Shown: one piece after another, positions 21,201 through 34,460 of the stretch
Layout of the letters: each line of letters begins with the position of its first letter
How positions within the stretch are numbered: position 1 is the stretch's first letter
Assembly: GCA_014529385.2 (NCBI GenBank)
Contig: CM043953.1
Coordinates: 116,275,049 to 116,339,048, forward strand
Direction: 5' to 3'
DNA: 64,000 nucleotides
Source of the DNA: Adiantum capillus-veneris
Lineage: Eukaryota; Streptophyta; Polypodiopsida; Polypodiales; Pteridaceae
Program-made: the position numbers and the translations under genes
The notes under the pieces: generated by a model
Told to the model about the DNA's origin: nothing
The model's input: only the letters and a program-made list of their open reading frames with translations
The model's database searches: none

Positions 21201-24200
21201 CTTGGCCAAGTGGTGGAGCTTTCTTCTCTCCATGATTCAAAGAAGCATAGATGGAAAACCGATCGGGGTTTCCTTCTCTCCATGCTCCAATGGAGCTAGC
21301 TTGGACAAGTGGTCAACCTTCATCTTAGCTTGGCCAAGTGTTGGAGCTTGCTTGTCTCCATGATTCAAACGAGCATAGATGGAAAATTGGTGGGGGTTTT
21401 CTTCTTTTCATGGTCCAATTGAGCTAGCTTAGACATGTGGTCGACCTTCATCCTATCTTGGCCATGTGGTGGAGCTTGCTTCTGTCCATGATTCAAAGAA
21501 GCATAGATGGATAATGAGTGGGGGTTTTCTTCTTTCCATGCTCCAATGGAGCTAGCTTGGACAAGTGGTAAACCTTCATCCTAGTGTGGCCATGTGGTGG
21601 AGCTTGCTTCTCTCCATGATTCAAAGAAACATAGAGGAAAAATTATCTTTTACTTTTTTGATGCTCCAATGGAGCTAGCTTGGACAAGTGGTCAACCTTC
21701 ATGCTAGCTTGGCCATGTGGTGGAGTTTGCTTCTCTGCATGATTCAAAGAAGCATAGAGAGAAAATTAGTGGGGCTTTTCTTTTTTCCATGCTCCAATGG
21801 AGCTAGCTTGCACAAGTGGTCGATTTTTATCCTAGCTTGGCCATGTGATGGATCTTGCTTCTATCCATGATTCAAAGAAGCATAGATGGAAAATCATTGG
21901 GGGTTTTCTTCTTTTCATGCTCCAATGGAGATAGCTTGGACATGCGGTTGACCTTCATCCTAGCTTGGCCAAGTGGTGGAGCTTGTTGCTCTCCATGATT
22001 CAAAGAAGTATAGATGGGAAATTAGTTGGGGTTTTCTCCTTTCCATACTCCAATGGAGCTAGGTTGGACAAATGGTCTACCTTCACCCTAGCTTGGCCAA
22101 GTGGTGGACATTGCTTCTCTCCATGATTCAAAGTAGCATAGAAGTATAAATAGAGGTGGTTTCTTCTTTCCATGCTCCAATGGAGCTAGTTTGGGCAAGT
22201 GGTCGACCTTCATACTAGCTATGCCATGTGGTGAATCTTGCTTCTATCCATGATTCAAAGAAGCATAGATGGATAATTAGTGGTGGTTTTCTTGTTTCCA
22301 TGCTCCAATGGAGCTATCTTGGACAAGTGGTCAATGTTCATCTTAGCTTGGCCAAGTGGTGGAGCTTGCTTTTATCCATGATTCATAGAAGCATAGATGG
22401 AAAATCAGTGGGGGTTTTCTTCTTTCCATGCTCCAATGGAGCTAGCTTGAACAAGTGGTCCACCTTTATCTAAGCTTGGCCATGTGGTGGAACTTGATTC
22501 TCTCCATGATTCAAAGAAGCATAGATGGATAGTTACTGGGGGTTTTCTACTTTCCATGCTTCAATGGAGCTAGCTTGGACAAGTGGTCGACCTTCATCCT
22601 AGCTTGGCCATGTGGTGGAGCTTGCATCTCTCCCTGATTCAAAGAAGCATAGATGGATAACTAGTGGGGATTTTCATGTTTCCATTCTACAATGGAGCTA
22701 GCTTGGACAAGTGGTTGACCTTCATCCTAACTTGGCCATGTGGTGGAGCTTGCTTCTCTCCAAGGTTCAAAGAAGCATAGATGGAAAATCAATGGGGTTT
22801 TTCTTCTTTTCATGCTCGAATGGGGCTAGCTTGGACATGTGGTCGACCTTCAATCTAGCTTGGCCATCTGGTTGACCTTCAATCTAGCTTGGCCATGTGG
22901 TGGAACTTGCTTCTCTCCATGATTCAAAAAATCATAGAAGGATAATTAGAGGGGTTTTTCTTATTTCCATGCTCCAATGGAGCTAGCTTAGACAAGTGGT
23001 CGACCTTCATCCTAGCTTGGCCATATGGTGGAGCTTGCGTCTCTCCATGATTTAAAGAAGCATAGATTGATAATTAGTGGGGATTTGCTTGTTTCTATGC
23101 TCCGATGGAGCTCGCTTGGACAAGTGGTTGACCTTCATCCTAACTTGTCCATGTGGTGGAGCTTGCTTCTCTCCATGATTCAAAGAAGCATAGATGGAAA
23201 ATCAATGGGGGTTTTCTTCTTTTCATGCTCCAATGGAGCTAGCTTGGACATGTGGTCAACCCTTAATCTAGATTGGGCATGTGGTGGAACTTGCTTCTCT
23301 CCACCATTCAAAGAATCATAGAAGGATAATTAGTGGGGGTTTTCTTCTTTCCATGCTGCAATGGAGCTAGCTTTGACAAGTGGTCAACCTTCATCCTAAC
23401 CTGGCCAAGCCGTGGAGGTTGCTTCTCTCCATGAGTAAAAGAAGTATAAATGGAAAATTAATTGGGGTTTTCTCCTTTCTATTCTCCAATGGAGCTAGGT
23501 TAGACAAGTGGTAAACCTTCATCCAAGCTTGGCCAAGTGGTGGAGCTTGATTCTCTCCATGATTCAAAGTAGCATAGATGGATAATTTCAGGTGGTTTTC
23601 TTCTTTCCATTCTCCAATGGAGCTAGCTTAGACAAGTGGTCGACCTTCATACTAGCTTGGCCAAGTGGTGGAGCTTTTCTATCTCCATGATTCAAAGAAG
23701 CATAGTTGGAAAATTAGTGGAGGTTTTCTTCGTTCCATGCTCCAATGGAGCTAGCTTGGACAAGTGTTTGACCTTCATCTTAGCTTGGCCAAGTGGTGGA
23801 GCTTGCTTGTCCCCATGATTCAAACGATCATAGATGGAAACTTTGTGGGGGTTTTCTTCTTTCCATGCTCCAATTGAGCTATCTTGGACATGTGGGCGAC
23901 CTTCATCCTAGCTTGGCCATGTGGTGGAGCTTGCTTCTGTCCATGATTCAAAGAAGCATAGATGGATAATGAGTTCTTTTCATGCTCCAATGGAGCTAGC
24001 TTGGACAAGTGGTCAACCTTCATCCCAGCGGGCTATGTTGTGGAGCTTGCTTCTCGCCATGATTTATAGAATCATAGAGGAAAAATTGGTGGGGCTTTTC
24101 TTCTTTTAATGCTCCAATGGAGCTAGCTTGGACAAGTATTCAACCTTCATCCTAGCTTAGCAATGTGGTGGAGCTTGCTTCTCTCCATGATTCAAAGAAG

Positions 24201-27200
24201 CATACAGGGGAAATTAAGTGGTCGACCTTCATCTTAGCTTGGCCAAGTGGCGGAGCTTGCTTCTCTCCTTGATTCAAAGAAGCATAGATGGAAAATCGGT
24301 GGGGGTTTTCTTCTTTCCATGCTCCAATGGAGATAGCTTGAACAAGTGGTCGATTTTTATCCTAGCTTGGCTATGTGGTGGAGCTTACTTCTCTCCATAA
24401 TTCAAAGAAGCATAGATGGAAAATCTGTGGGGGTTTTCTTCTTTTCATGCTATAATGGAGATAGCTTGGACATGTGGTTGACCTTCATCCTAGCTTGGCG
24501 AAGTGGTGGACCTTGTTGCTCTCCATGATTCAAAGAAGTATAGATGGGAAATTAGTTGGGGTTTTCTCCTTTCCATACTTCAATGGAGCTAGCTTGGACA
24601 AGTGGTCTACCTTCACTTGGCCAAGTGGTGGAACCTGCTTCTCCCCATCATTCAAAGTAGCATAGAAGTATAAATAGAGGTGGTTTCTTATTTCCATGCT
24701 CCAATGGAGCTAGCTTGGGCAAGTGGTCGACCCTCATACTAGCAATGCCATGTGGTCGAGCTTGCTTCTATCCATGATTCAAAGAAGCATAGATGGATAA
24801 TTAGTGTGGGTTTTCTTATTTCCACGCTCCAATGGAGCTAGCTTGGACAAGTGGTCAATGTTCATCTTAGCTTGGACAAGTGGTGGAGCTTGCTTCTCTC
24901 CAAGGTTCAAAGAAGCATAGATGGAAAATCAGTGGGGGTTTTCTTCTTTCCATGCTCCAATGGAGCTAGCTTGGACATTTGTTCAACCTTTATGTTAGCT
25001 TGGCCAAGTGGTGCACCTTGATTCTCTCCATGATTCAAACGAGCATAGATGGATAGTTAGTATGGGTTTTCTTCCTTCCATGCTTCAATGGAGCTAGCTT
25101 GGACAAGTAGTCGACCTTCATCCTAGCTTGGCCGTGTGGTGGACCTTGCATCTCTCCATGATTCAAAGAAGCATAGATGGATAACTAGTGGGGATTTTCT
25201 TGTTTCCATGCTCCAATGGAGCTAGCTTGGACAAGTTTTTGACCTTCGTCCTAACTTGGCCATGTGGTGGAGCTTGCTTCTCTCCAAGATTCAAAGAAGC
25301 ATAGATAGAAAATCAATGGGGGATTTCTTCTTTTCATGCTCCAATGGAGCTAGCTTGGACATGTGGTCGACCTTCAATCTAGCTTGGCCATGTGGTGGAA
25401 CTTGCCTCTCTCCATGATTCAAAGAAGCATAGAAGCATAATTAGTGGGGGTTTTCTTCTTGCCATGCTCCAATGGAGCTAGCTTGGATAAGTGGTCGACC
25501 TTCATCCTATCTTGGCCAAGTGATGAAGCAGCCTGCTCTGCATGATTAAAAGAAGTATAAATGAAGAATTAATTAGAGTTTTCTCCTTTCTATACTCCAA
25601 TGGAGCTAGGTTATACAAGTGGTCAACCTTCATCCAAGCTTGGCCAAGTGGTGGATCTTGATTCTCTCCATGATTCAAAGTAGCATAGATGGATAATTAG
25701 AGGTGGTTCTCTTCTATCTATTCTCCAATAGAGCTATCTTGGACAAGTGGTCAACCTTCATACTAGCTTGGCCAAGTGGTGGAGCTTTTGTCTCTCCACA
25801 ATTAAAAGAAGCATATATGGAAAACGGATGGGGGTTTCCTTCTCTCCATGCTCCTTGGAGCTAGCTTGGACAAGTGGTGGAGCTTTCTTGTCTCCATGAT
25901 TCAAACGAGCATAGATGGAAAATTGGTGGGGGTTTTCATCTTTCCATGCTCCAATTGAGCTAGCTTAGACATGTGTCGACCTTCATCCTAGCTTGGCCAT
26001 GTGGTGGAGCTTGCTTCTATCCATGATTCAAAGAAGCATAGATGGATAATGAGTGGGGGTTTTCTTCTTTCCATGCTGCAATGGAGCTAGCTTGGACAAG
26101 TGGTCAACCTTCATCGTAGTGTGGCCATGTGGTGGAGCTTGCTCTCTCCATGATTCATAGAAGCATAGAGGGAAAATTAGCTTTTCGTTTTTTGATGCTC
26201 CATTGAGCTAGCTTGGACAAGTGGTCAACCTTCATGCTAGCTTGGCCATGTGGTGGAGTTTGCTCCTCTACATGATTCAAAGAAGCATAGAGAGAAAATT
26301 AGTGGGGCTTTTCTTTTTTCCATGCTCCAATGGAGCTAGCTTGGATAAGTGGTCAATTTTTATCCTAGCTTGGCCATGTGGTGGAGCTTGGTTCTCTCCA
26401 TGATTCAAAGAAGCATAGATAGAATATCATTGGGGGTTTTCTTCTTTTCATGCTACAATGGAGATAGCTTGCACATGTGGTTGACCTTCATCCTAGCTTG
26501 GCAAAGTGGTGGAGCTTGTTGCTCTCCATGATTCAAAGAAGTATATATGGGAAATTAGTTGGGGTTTTCTCCTTTCCATACTCCAATGGAGCTAGCTTGG
26601 ACAAGTGGTCTACCTTCACCCTAGCTTGGCCAAATGGTGGAGATTGCTTCTCTCCATGATTCAAAGTAGCATAGAAGTATAAAAAGAGGTGGTTTCTTCT
26701 TTCCATGCTCCAATGGAGCTAGTTTGGGCAAGTGGTCGACCTTCATACTAGCTATGCCATGTGGTGGAGCTTGCTTCTATACATGATTCAAAGAAGCATA
26801 GATGGATAATTAGTGGGAGTTATCTTTTTTCCATGCTCCAATGAAGCCAGCTTGGACAAGTGGTCAATGTTCATCTTAGCTTGGCCAAGTGGCGGAGCTT
26901 GATTTTATCCATGATTCAAAGAAGCATAAATGGAAAATTAGTGGGGGTTTTCTTCTTTCCATGCTCCAATGGAGCTAGCTTGGACAAGTGGTGCAACTTG
27001 ATTCTCTCCATTATTCAAAGAATCATAGATGGATAGTTAGTGTGGGTTTTCTTCTTTCCATTCTTCAATGGAGCTAGCTTGGACAAGTGGTCGACCATCA
27101 CCTTAGCTTGGCCATGTGGTGGACCTTGCATCTCTCCATGATTCAAAGAATCATAGATGGATAACTAGTGGGGATTTTCTTGTTTCCATGCTACAATGGA

Positions 27201-27400
27201 GCTAGCTTGGACAAGTGGTTGACCTTCATCCTAACTTGGCCATGTGGTGGAACTTCCTTCTCTCCAATGTTTAAAACAGGATAGATGGAAAATGAATGGG
27301 GGTTTTCTTCTTTTCATGCTCCAATGGAGCTAGCTTGGATATGTGGTTGACCTTCAATCTAGCTTGGCCATGTGGTGGAACTTGCTTCTCTGCATGATTC
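18206..27400. repeat. Diverged super-repeat of about 4.5 kb within the satellite
   Basis: Series of variant units recur in order about 4.5 kb apart: points at 19648 and 19776 match 24218 and 24346 (4570 bp), and 21688 matches 26221 (4533 bp). An earlier pair (18699 and 23025) is 4326 bp apart. The differing spacings show gains and losses of units after the duplication. Copies are clearly more diverged than the 1.8-kb blocks further right. Confidence 0.65.
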
Positions 27401-29809
27401 AAAGAAGCATAGAAGGATAAGTAGTGGGGGTTTTCTTCTTTCCATGCTCCAATGGAGCTAGCTTAGACAAGAGGTCAACCTTCATCCTAGTGTGGCCATG
27501 TGGAGCTTGCTTGTCTCCATGATTCATAGAAGCATAGAGGAAAAAATAGCTTCTCTTTTTTTGATGCTCCAACGAAGCTAGCTTGGACAAGTGGTCAACC
27601 TTCATGCTAGCTTGGCCATGTGGTGGAGTTTGCTTCTCTGCATGATTCAAAGAAGCATAGAAAGAAAATTAGTGGGGCTTTTCTATTTTCCATGCTCCAA
27701 TGAAGCTAGCTTGGACAAGTAGTCTATTTTTATCCTAGCTTCACCATGTGGTGGAGGTTGATTCTCTCCATGATTCAAAGAAGCATAGATGGAAAATCAT
27801 TGGGGGTTTTCTTCTTTTCATGCTCCAATGGAGATAGCTTGGACATGTGGTTGACCTTCATCCTAGCTTGGCCAAGTGGTGGAGCTTGTTGCTCTCCATG
27901 ATTCAAAGAAGTATAGATGGGAAATTAGTTGGGGTTTTCTCCTTTCCAGACTGCAATGGATCTAGCTTGGACAAGTGGTCTATGTTCACCCTAGCTTGGC
28001 CATGTGCTGGAGATTGCTTCTCTCCATAATTCAAAGTAGCATAGAAGTATAAGTAGAGGTGGTTTCTTCTTTCCATGCTCCAATGGAGATATCTTGGGCA
28101 AGTGGTCGACCTTCATACTATCTATGCCATGTGGTTGAGCTTGCTTCTATCCATGATTCAAAGAAGCATAGATGGATAATTAGTGGGGGTTTTCTTCTTT
28201 CCATGCTTGAATGGAGCTAGCTTGGACAAGTGGTCAATGTTCATCTTAGCTTGACCAAGTGGTGGAGATTTCTTTTATCCATGATTCAAAGAAGCATAGA
28301 AGGATAATTAGTGGGGTTCTTTCCATGCTCCAATGGAGCTAGCTTGGACAAGTGGTCTACCTTCATCCTAGCTTAGCAATGTGGTGGAGCTTTCTTCTCT
28401 CCATGATTCAAAGAAGCATAGAGGGAAACTTAAGTGGTCAACCTTCATCTTAGCTTGGCCAAGTGGCGGAGCTTGCTTCTCTCCTTGATTCAAAGCAGCA
28501 TAGATGGAAAATAGCTGGGGCTTTTCTTCTTTCCTTGCTCCAATGGAGCTAGCTTGGAGAATTGTTTGATTTTTATCCTAGCTTGGCCATGTGGTGGAGC
28601 TTGCTTCTCTCCATGATTCCAAGAAGCATAGATGGAAAATCAGTGAGGGTTTTCTTCTTTTCATGGTCCAATGGACATAGCTTGGACATGTGGTTGACCT
28701 TTATCCTAGCTTGGCCAAATTCTGGAGCTTGTTGCTCTCCATGATTCAAAGAAGTATACATGGGAAATTAGTTGGGGTTTTCTCCTTTCCATACTCCAAT
28801 GGAGCTAGCTTGGCCAAGTGGTGGAGCTTGCTTCTCTCCATGATTCAAAGTAGCATAGAAGTATAAATAGAGGTGGTTTCGTCTTTCCATGCTCCAATGG
28901 AGCTAGCTTGTGCAAGTGGTCAACCTTCATACTAGCTATTTCATGTGATGGAGCTTGCTTCTATCCATGATTCAAAGAAGCATAGATGGATAATTGGTGG
29001 GGGTTTTCTTCTTTCCATGCTCCAATGCAGCTAGCTTGGACAAGTGGTCAATGTTCATCTTAGCTTGGCCAAGTGGTGGAGCTTGCCTTTATCCATGATT
29101 CAAAGAAGCATAGATGGAAAATCAGTGGGGGTTTTCTTCTTTCCATGCTCCAATGGAGCTAGCTTGGACAAGTGGTCCACCTTTATCTTAGCTTGGCCAT
29201 GTGGTGGAACTTGCTTCTCTCCATGATTCAAAGAAGCATAGATGGATAGTTAGTGTCGGTTTTCTTCTTTCCATGCTTCAATGGAGCTAGCTTTGACAAG
29301 TGGTTGACCTTGATCCTAGCTTGGCCATGTGGTGGACCTTGCGTCTCTCCATGATTCAAAGAAGCATAGATGGATAACTAGTGGGGATTTTCTTGTTTCC
29401 ATGCTACAATGAAGCTAGCTTGGACAAGTGGTTGACCTTCATCCTAACTTGGCCTTGTGGTGGAGCTTGCTTCTCTCCAAGGTTCAGAGAAGCATAGATG
29501 GAAAATCAATCGGGGTTTTCTTCTTTCCATGCTCCAATGGAGCTAGCTTGGACATGTGGTCGACCTTCAATCTAGCTTGGCCATGTGGTGGAACTTGCTT
29601 CTCTCAAAGAAGCATAGAAGGATAATTAGTGGGGGTTTTCTTCTTTCCATGCTCCAATCGAGCTAGCTTGGACAAGTGGTCGACCTTCATCCTATCCTGG
29701 CCAAGTGGTGAAGCTTGCTGCTCTCCATGATTAAAAGAAGTATAAACGAAAAATTACTTAGAGTCTTCTCCTTTCTATTTTCCAATAGAGCTAGGTTAGA
29801 CAAGTGGTC

Positions 29810-32800
29810 AACCTTCATCCAAGCTTGGCCAAGTGGTGGAGCTTGATTATCTCCATGATTCAAAGTAGCATAGATGGATAATTAGAGGTGGTTCTCTTCT
29901 ATCTATGCTCCAATAGAGCTAGCTTGGACAAGTGGTCGACCTTCATACTAGCTTGGCCAAGTGGTGGAGCTTTCTTCTCTCCATGATTCAAAGAAGCATA
30001 GATGGGAAACCGGTGGGGGTTTCCTTCTTTCCATGGTCCAACAGAGCTATCTTGGACCAGTGGTCGACCTTCATCTTAGCTTGGCCAACTGTTGGAGCTT
30101 GCTTGTCTCCATGATTCAAATGACCATAGATGGAAAACTGATGGGGGTTTTCTTCTTTCCATGCTCCAATTGAGCTAGCTTAGACATAAGGTCGACCTTC
30201 TTCCTAGCTTGGCCATATGGTGGAGCTTGCTTCTGTCCATGATTCAAAGAAGCATAGATGGATAATGAGTGGTTTTTTTCTTCTTTCCATGCTCCAATAG
30301 AGGTAGCTTGGACAAGTGGTCAACCTTCATCCTAGCGTGGCCATGTGGTGGAGCTTGCTTCTCTCCATAATTCATAGAAGCATAGAGGGAAAATTAGCTT
30401 TTTTTCTTTTGATGCTCCAATGGAGCTAGCTTGGACAAGTGGTCAACCTTCATGCTAGCTTGGCCATGTGGTGGAGTTTGCTTCTCTCCATGATTCAAAG
30501 AATCATAGAGAGAGAATCAATGGGGCTTTTCTTTTTTCCATGCTCCAATGGAGCTAGCTTGGACAAGTGGTCAACCTTCATCCTAGCTTGGCAATATCGT
30601 GGATCTTGCCTCTCTCCATGATTCAAAGAAGCATAGAGGGAAAATTAAGTGGTCGACCTTCATCTTGGCTTAGCCTAGTGGTGGATCTTGCTTTTATCCA
30701 TGATTCAAACAAGCATAGATGGAAAATCAGTGGGGGTTTTCTTCTTTCCATGCTCTAATGGAGCTAGCTTGGACAAGAGGTCCACCTTTATCTTATCTTG
30801 GCCATGTGGTGGAAGTTGATTCTCTCCATGATTCAAAGAAGCATAGATGGATAATTAGTGGGGCTCTTCTTCTTTCCATGCTCCAATGGAGCTAGCTTGG
30901 ACAAGTGGTCAATGTTCATCTTAGCTTGGCCATGTCGTGGAACTTGATTCTCTCCATGATTCAAAGAAGCATAGATGGATGGTTAGTGTGGGTTTTCTTC
31001 TTTCCATGCTTCAATGGAGCTAGCTTGGACAAGTGGTCGACCTTCATCCTAGCTTGGCCATGTGGTGGAGCTTGCATCTCTCCATGATTCAAAGAAGCAT
31101 AGATGGATAACTAGTTGGGATTTTCTTGTTTCCATGCTACAATGGAGCTAGATTGGACAAGTGGTTGACCTTTATCCTAACTTGGCCATGTGGTGGAGCT
31201 TGCTTCTCTCCAAGGTTCAGAGAAGCATACATGGAAAATCAATGGGGATTTTCTTATTTTCATGCTCCAATGGAGCTACCTTGGACATGTGGTCGACCTT
31301 CAATCTAGCTTGTCCATGTGGTCGACCTTCAATCTAGCTTGGCCATGTGGTGGAACTTGCTTCCCTCCATGATTCAAAGAAGCATAGAAGGATAATTAGT
31401 GGGGGCTTTCTTCTTTCCATGCTCCAATGGAGCTAGCTTGGACAAGTGGTCAACCTTCATCCTATCCTGGCCAAGTGGTGAAGCTTGCTGCTCTCCATGA
31501 TTAAAAGAAGTATAAACCAAAAATAACTTATGGTTTTATCCATTCTATTTTCCAATGGAGCTAGGTTAGACAAGTGGTCAACCTTCATCCAAGCTGTGTT
31601 AGACAAGCGGTCAACCTTCATCCAAGCTTGGCCAAGTGGTGGAGCTTGATTCTCTCCATAATTCAAAGTAGCATAGATGGATAGTTAGAGGTGGTTCTCT
31701 TCTATCTATGCTCCAATAGAGCTAGCTTGGACAAGTGGTCGACCTTCATACTAGCTTGGCCAAGTGGTGGAGCTTTCTTCTCTCCATGATTCAAAGAAGC
31801 ATAGATGGGAAACCGGTGGGGGTTTCCTTCTTTCCATGCTCCAACGGAGCTATCTTGGACTAGTGGTCGACCTTCATCTTAGCTTGGCCAAGTGTGGGAT
31901 CATGCTTGTCTCCATGGTTCAAATGACCATAGATGGAAAACTGGTGGGGGTTTTCTTCTTTCCATGCTCCAATTGAGCTAGCTTAGACATGTGGTCGACC
32001 TTCATCCTAGCTTGGCTATATGGTGGAGCTTGCTTCTGTCCATGATTCAAAGAAGCATAGATGGATAATGAGTGGGCTTTTTCTTCTTTCCATGCTCCAA
32101 TAGGGGTAGCTTGGACAAGTGGTCAACCTTCATCCTAGCATGGCCATGTGGTGGAGCTTGCTTGTCTCCCTTATTCATAGAAGCATAGAGGGAAAATTAG
32201 CTTTTCTTCTTTTGATGCTCCAATGGAGCTAGCTTGGACAAGTGGTCAACCTTCATGCTAGCTTGGCCATGTGGTGGAGTTTGCTTCTCTCCATGATTCA
32301 AAGAAGCATAGAGAGAGAATTAGTGGGGCTTTTCTTTTTTCCATGCTCCAATGGAGCTAGCTTGGACAAGTGGTCAACCTTCATCCTAGCTTGGAAATAT
32401 CGTGGATCTTGCTTCTCTCCATGATTCAAAGAATCATAGAGGGAAAATTAAGTGGTCAACCTTCATCTTAGCCTGGCCCAGTGGTGGAGCTTGCTTTTAT
32501 CCATGATTCAAAGAAGCATAGATGGAAAATCAGTGAGGGTTTTCTTCTTTACATGCTCCAATGGAGCTAGCTTGGACAAGAGGTCCACCTTTATCTTATC
32601 TTGGCCATGTGGTGGAACTTGATTCTCCCCATGATTCAAAGAAGCATAGATGGATAATTAGTGGGGGTCTTCTTCTGTCCATGCTCCAATGGAGCTAGCT
32701 TGGACAAGTGGTCAATGTTCATCTTAGCTTGGCCATGTCGTGGAACTTGATTCTCTCCATGATTCAAAGAAGCATAGATGGATGGTTAGTGTGGGTTTTC

Positions 32801-33606
32801 TTCTTTCCATGCTTCAATGAAGCTAGCTTGGACAAGTGGTTGACCTTCATCCTAGCTTGGCCATGTGGTGGAGCTTGCATCTCTCCATGATTCAAAGAAG
32901 CATAGATGGATAACTAGTGGGGATTTTCTTGTTTCCATGCTACAATGGAGCTAGCTTGTACAAGTGGTTGACCTTTATCCTAACTTGGCCATGTGGTGGA
33001 GCTTGCTTCTCTCCAAGGTTCAAAGAAGCATACATGGAAAATCAATGGGGATTTTCTTATTTTCATTCTCCAATGGAGCTACCTTGGACATGTGGTCGAC
33101 CTTCAATCTAGCTTGTCCATGTGGTCGACCTTCAATCTAGCTTGGCCATGTGGTGGAACTTGCTTCTCTCCATGATTCAAAGAAGCATAGAAGGATAATT
33201 AGTGGGGGTTTTCTTCTTTCCATGCTCCAATGGAGCTAGCTTGGACAAGTGGTCGACCTTCATCCTATCCTGGCCAAGTGGTGAAGCTTGCTGCTCTCTA
33301 TGATTAAAAGAAGTATAAACGAAAAATTACTTAGAGTTTTCTCCATTCTATTTTCCAATGGAGCTAGGTTAGACAAGTGGTCAACCTTCATCCAAGCTTG
33401 GCCAAGTGGTGGAGCTTGATTCTCTCCATGATTCAAAGTATCATAGATGGATAATTAGAGGTGGTTCTCTTCTATCTATGCTCCAATAGAACTAGCTTGG
33501 ACAAGTGGTCGACCTTCATACTAGCTTGGCCAAGTGGTGGAGCTTTCTTCTCTCCATGATTCAAAGAAGCATAGATGGGAAACCGGTGGGGGTTTCCTTC
33601 TTTCCA
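29810..33606. repeat. 1.8-kb higher-order repeat, two copies plus start of a third
   Basis: Equivalent points at 29961/31764, 30439/32242, 30905/32708 and 31190/32993 are all exactly 1803 bp apart, and the blocks share rare variants such as a duplicated cttcaatctagcttg segment. A third copy starts near 33541, 1770 bp after its counterpart. The 33-bp difference corresponds to a small local duplication near 31590-31620 (gttagacaag repeated). This is the youngest large amplification in the array. Confidence 0.85.
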
Positions 33607-33611
33607 TGGTC

Positions 33612-34460
33612 GAGATTATGCCAACCATGGGGATAGCAAATCTATCCATAAATATTGATGGGAATATTTTCCCTCATTAGTTTCTAGTAATGAGAAACGA
33701 TGGAATCAAGGATGCAATGTGTTTAGGAGTTCCATGGATGCGCACGTACAATGCAGTTCCCGAATGGTCAAAAAATGTATTGTTGTACACACATAACACT
33801 AACACATATATGACTCCATTTGCCAAAATAGATCACTCATGGTGGCCAATAATCCCACTCAAAAAGGAAACATCAATATTTCAGCCAAAATCACAAAAAA
33901 TGATTATCAAGAGGGTCTGGATAAAGAAAACGTTCATGGAGAATAAACCCAAGCAAATATGGCTGCCTAAGTCAAAAGTATCGACAACAAAGACAATTGA
34001 AAAACTTCCGGCACTCAAAACAAAGTTGAAATGGTGACCAAAGCAAAAAATTGCAAAAAAAACAGTGTCAACTTATTAATGGAGATCAAAACCTCAATCC
34101 AAGTTGCCTAAATCAATGACATGGCAATGGAAACCAAAGAAAATTGAAAAAAAACTATCCAAGTCTGCATCTACAGTCAAAGCTAGATACAAATGGGTTT
34201 CAAAAGTGATTGCAGTCACAAAGCTGATAATCAAGGAAAGAGCAACTCAATCGCAGGCTCTTCTACTCCACAAGCAGCTATCCTCGCCAGCAAATGCCAT
34301 TGAACAGCCAGTTCAGCCCCCGCATCTTGCACAACACTGTGTTACCCAATCCATTTCTTCAAACTTGAAAATAGGGCCAAACTACAAGGCCATGCATAGA
34401 CAAAGGCTTGAAATCCCAAGCACAAGCACAAAACCTTCGTCCGAGACGATGCAGATTTAG
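33612..34460 (+). pseudogene. Ty3-like protease fragment followed by Trp/Lys repeat region
   Basis: Directly after the satellite edge, a frame resembling a Ty3 protease C-terminus appears (LSINIDGNIFPH, then CLGVPWMRTYNAVPEW near 33718-33765). After it comes a basic region with a recurring tryptophan module: RVWIKK, KQIWLPKS, KLKW, WQWKPKK and YKWVSKV, spaced by Lys/Ser/Thr-rich linkers (33910-34200). Stops near 34035 and 34078 break it. The tail to 34460 has no recognisable domain. Similar tryptophan modules appear on the opposite strand at 36983-37500, next to another protease fragment, so both belong to one retroelement family. Confidence 0.55.

Larger units (their letters stand above)
18206..33611. 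repeat. 128-bp tandem satellite array, right block
   Basis: About 15.4 kb of the same satellite as 1-3659, roughly 120 units. Unit spacing is exactly 128 bp where indels are absent (for example equivalent points at 19648, 19776 and 19904). A minority class of units carries gttggggttttctcctttc and a tataaatggaaaatta variant. Every unit class keeps the dyad GCTCCA-A-TGGAGC followed by GCTAGC, and many keep the palindrome CTTGGCCAAG. No gene, RNA or other insertion was seen inside this block. It ends abruptly at about 33611 against retroelement sequence. Confidence 0.95.

Noticed and set aside
1815-33175. Many 60-100-residue open frames with a common pattern (MV-L---LAKWW and so on) through the satellite
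   Set aside because: They are frame-shifted readings of the 128-bp unit, which is not a multiple of three. The two halves of each frame are the same DNA read in different frames, so they are not genes.
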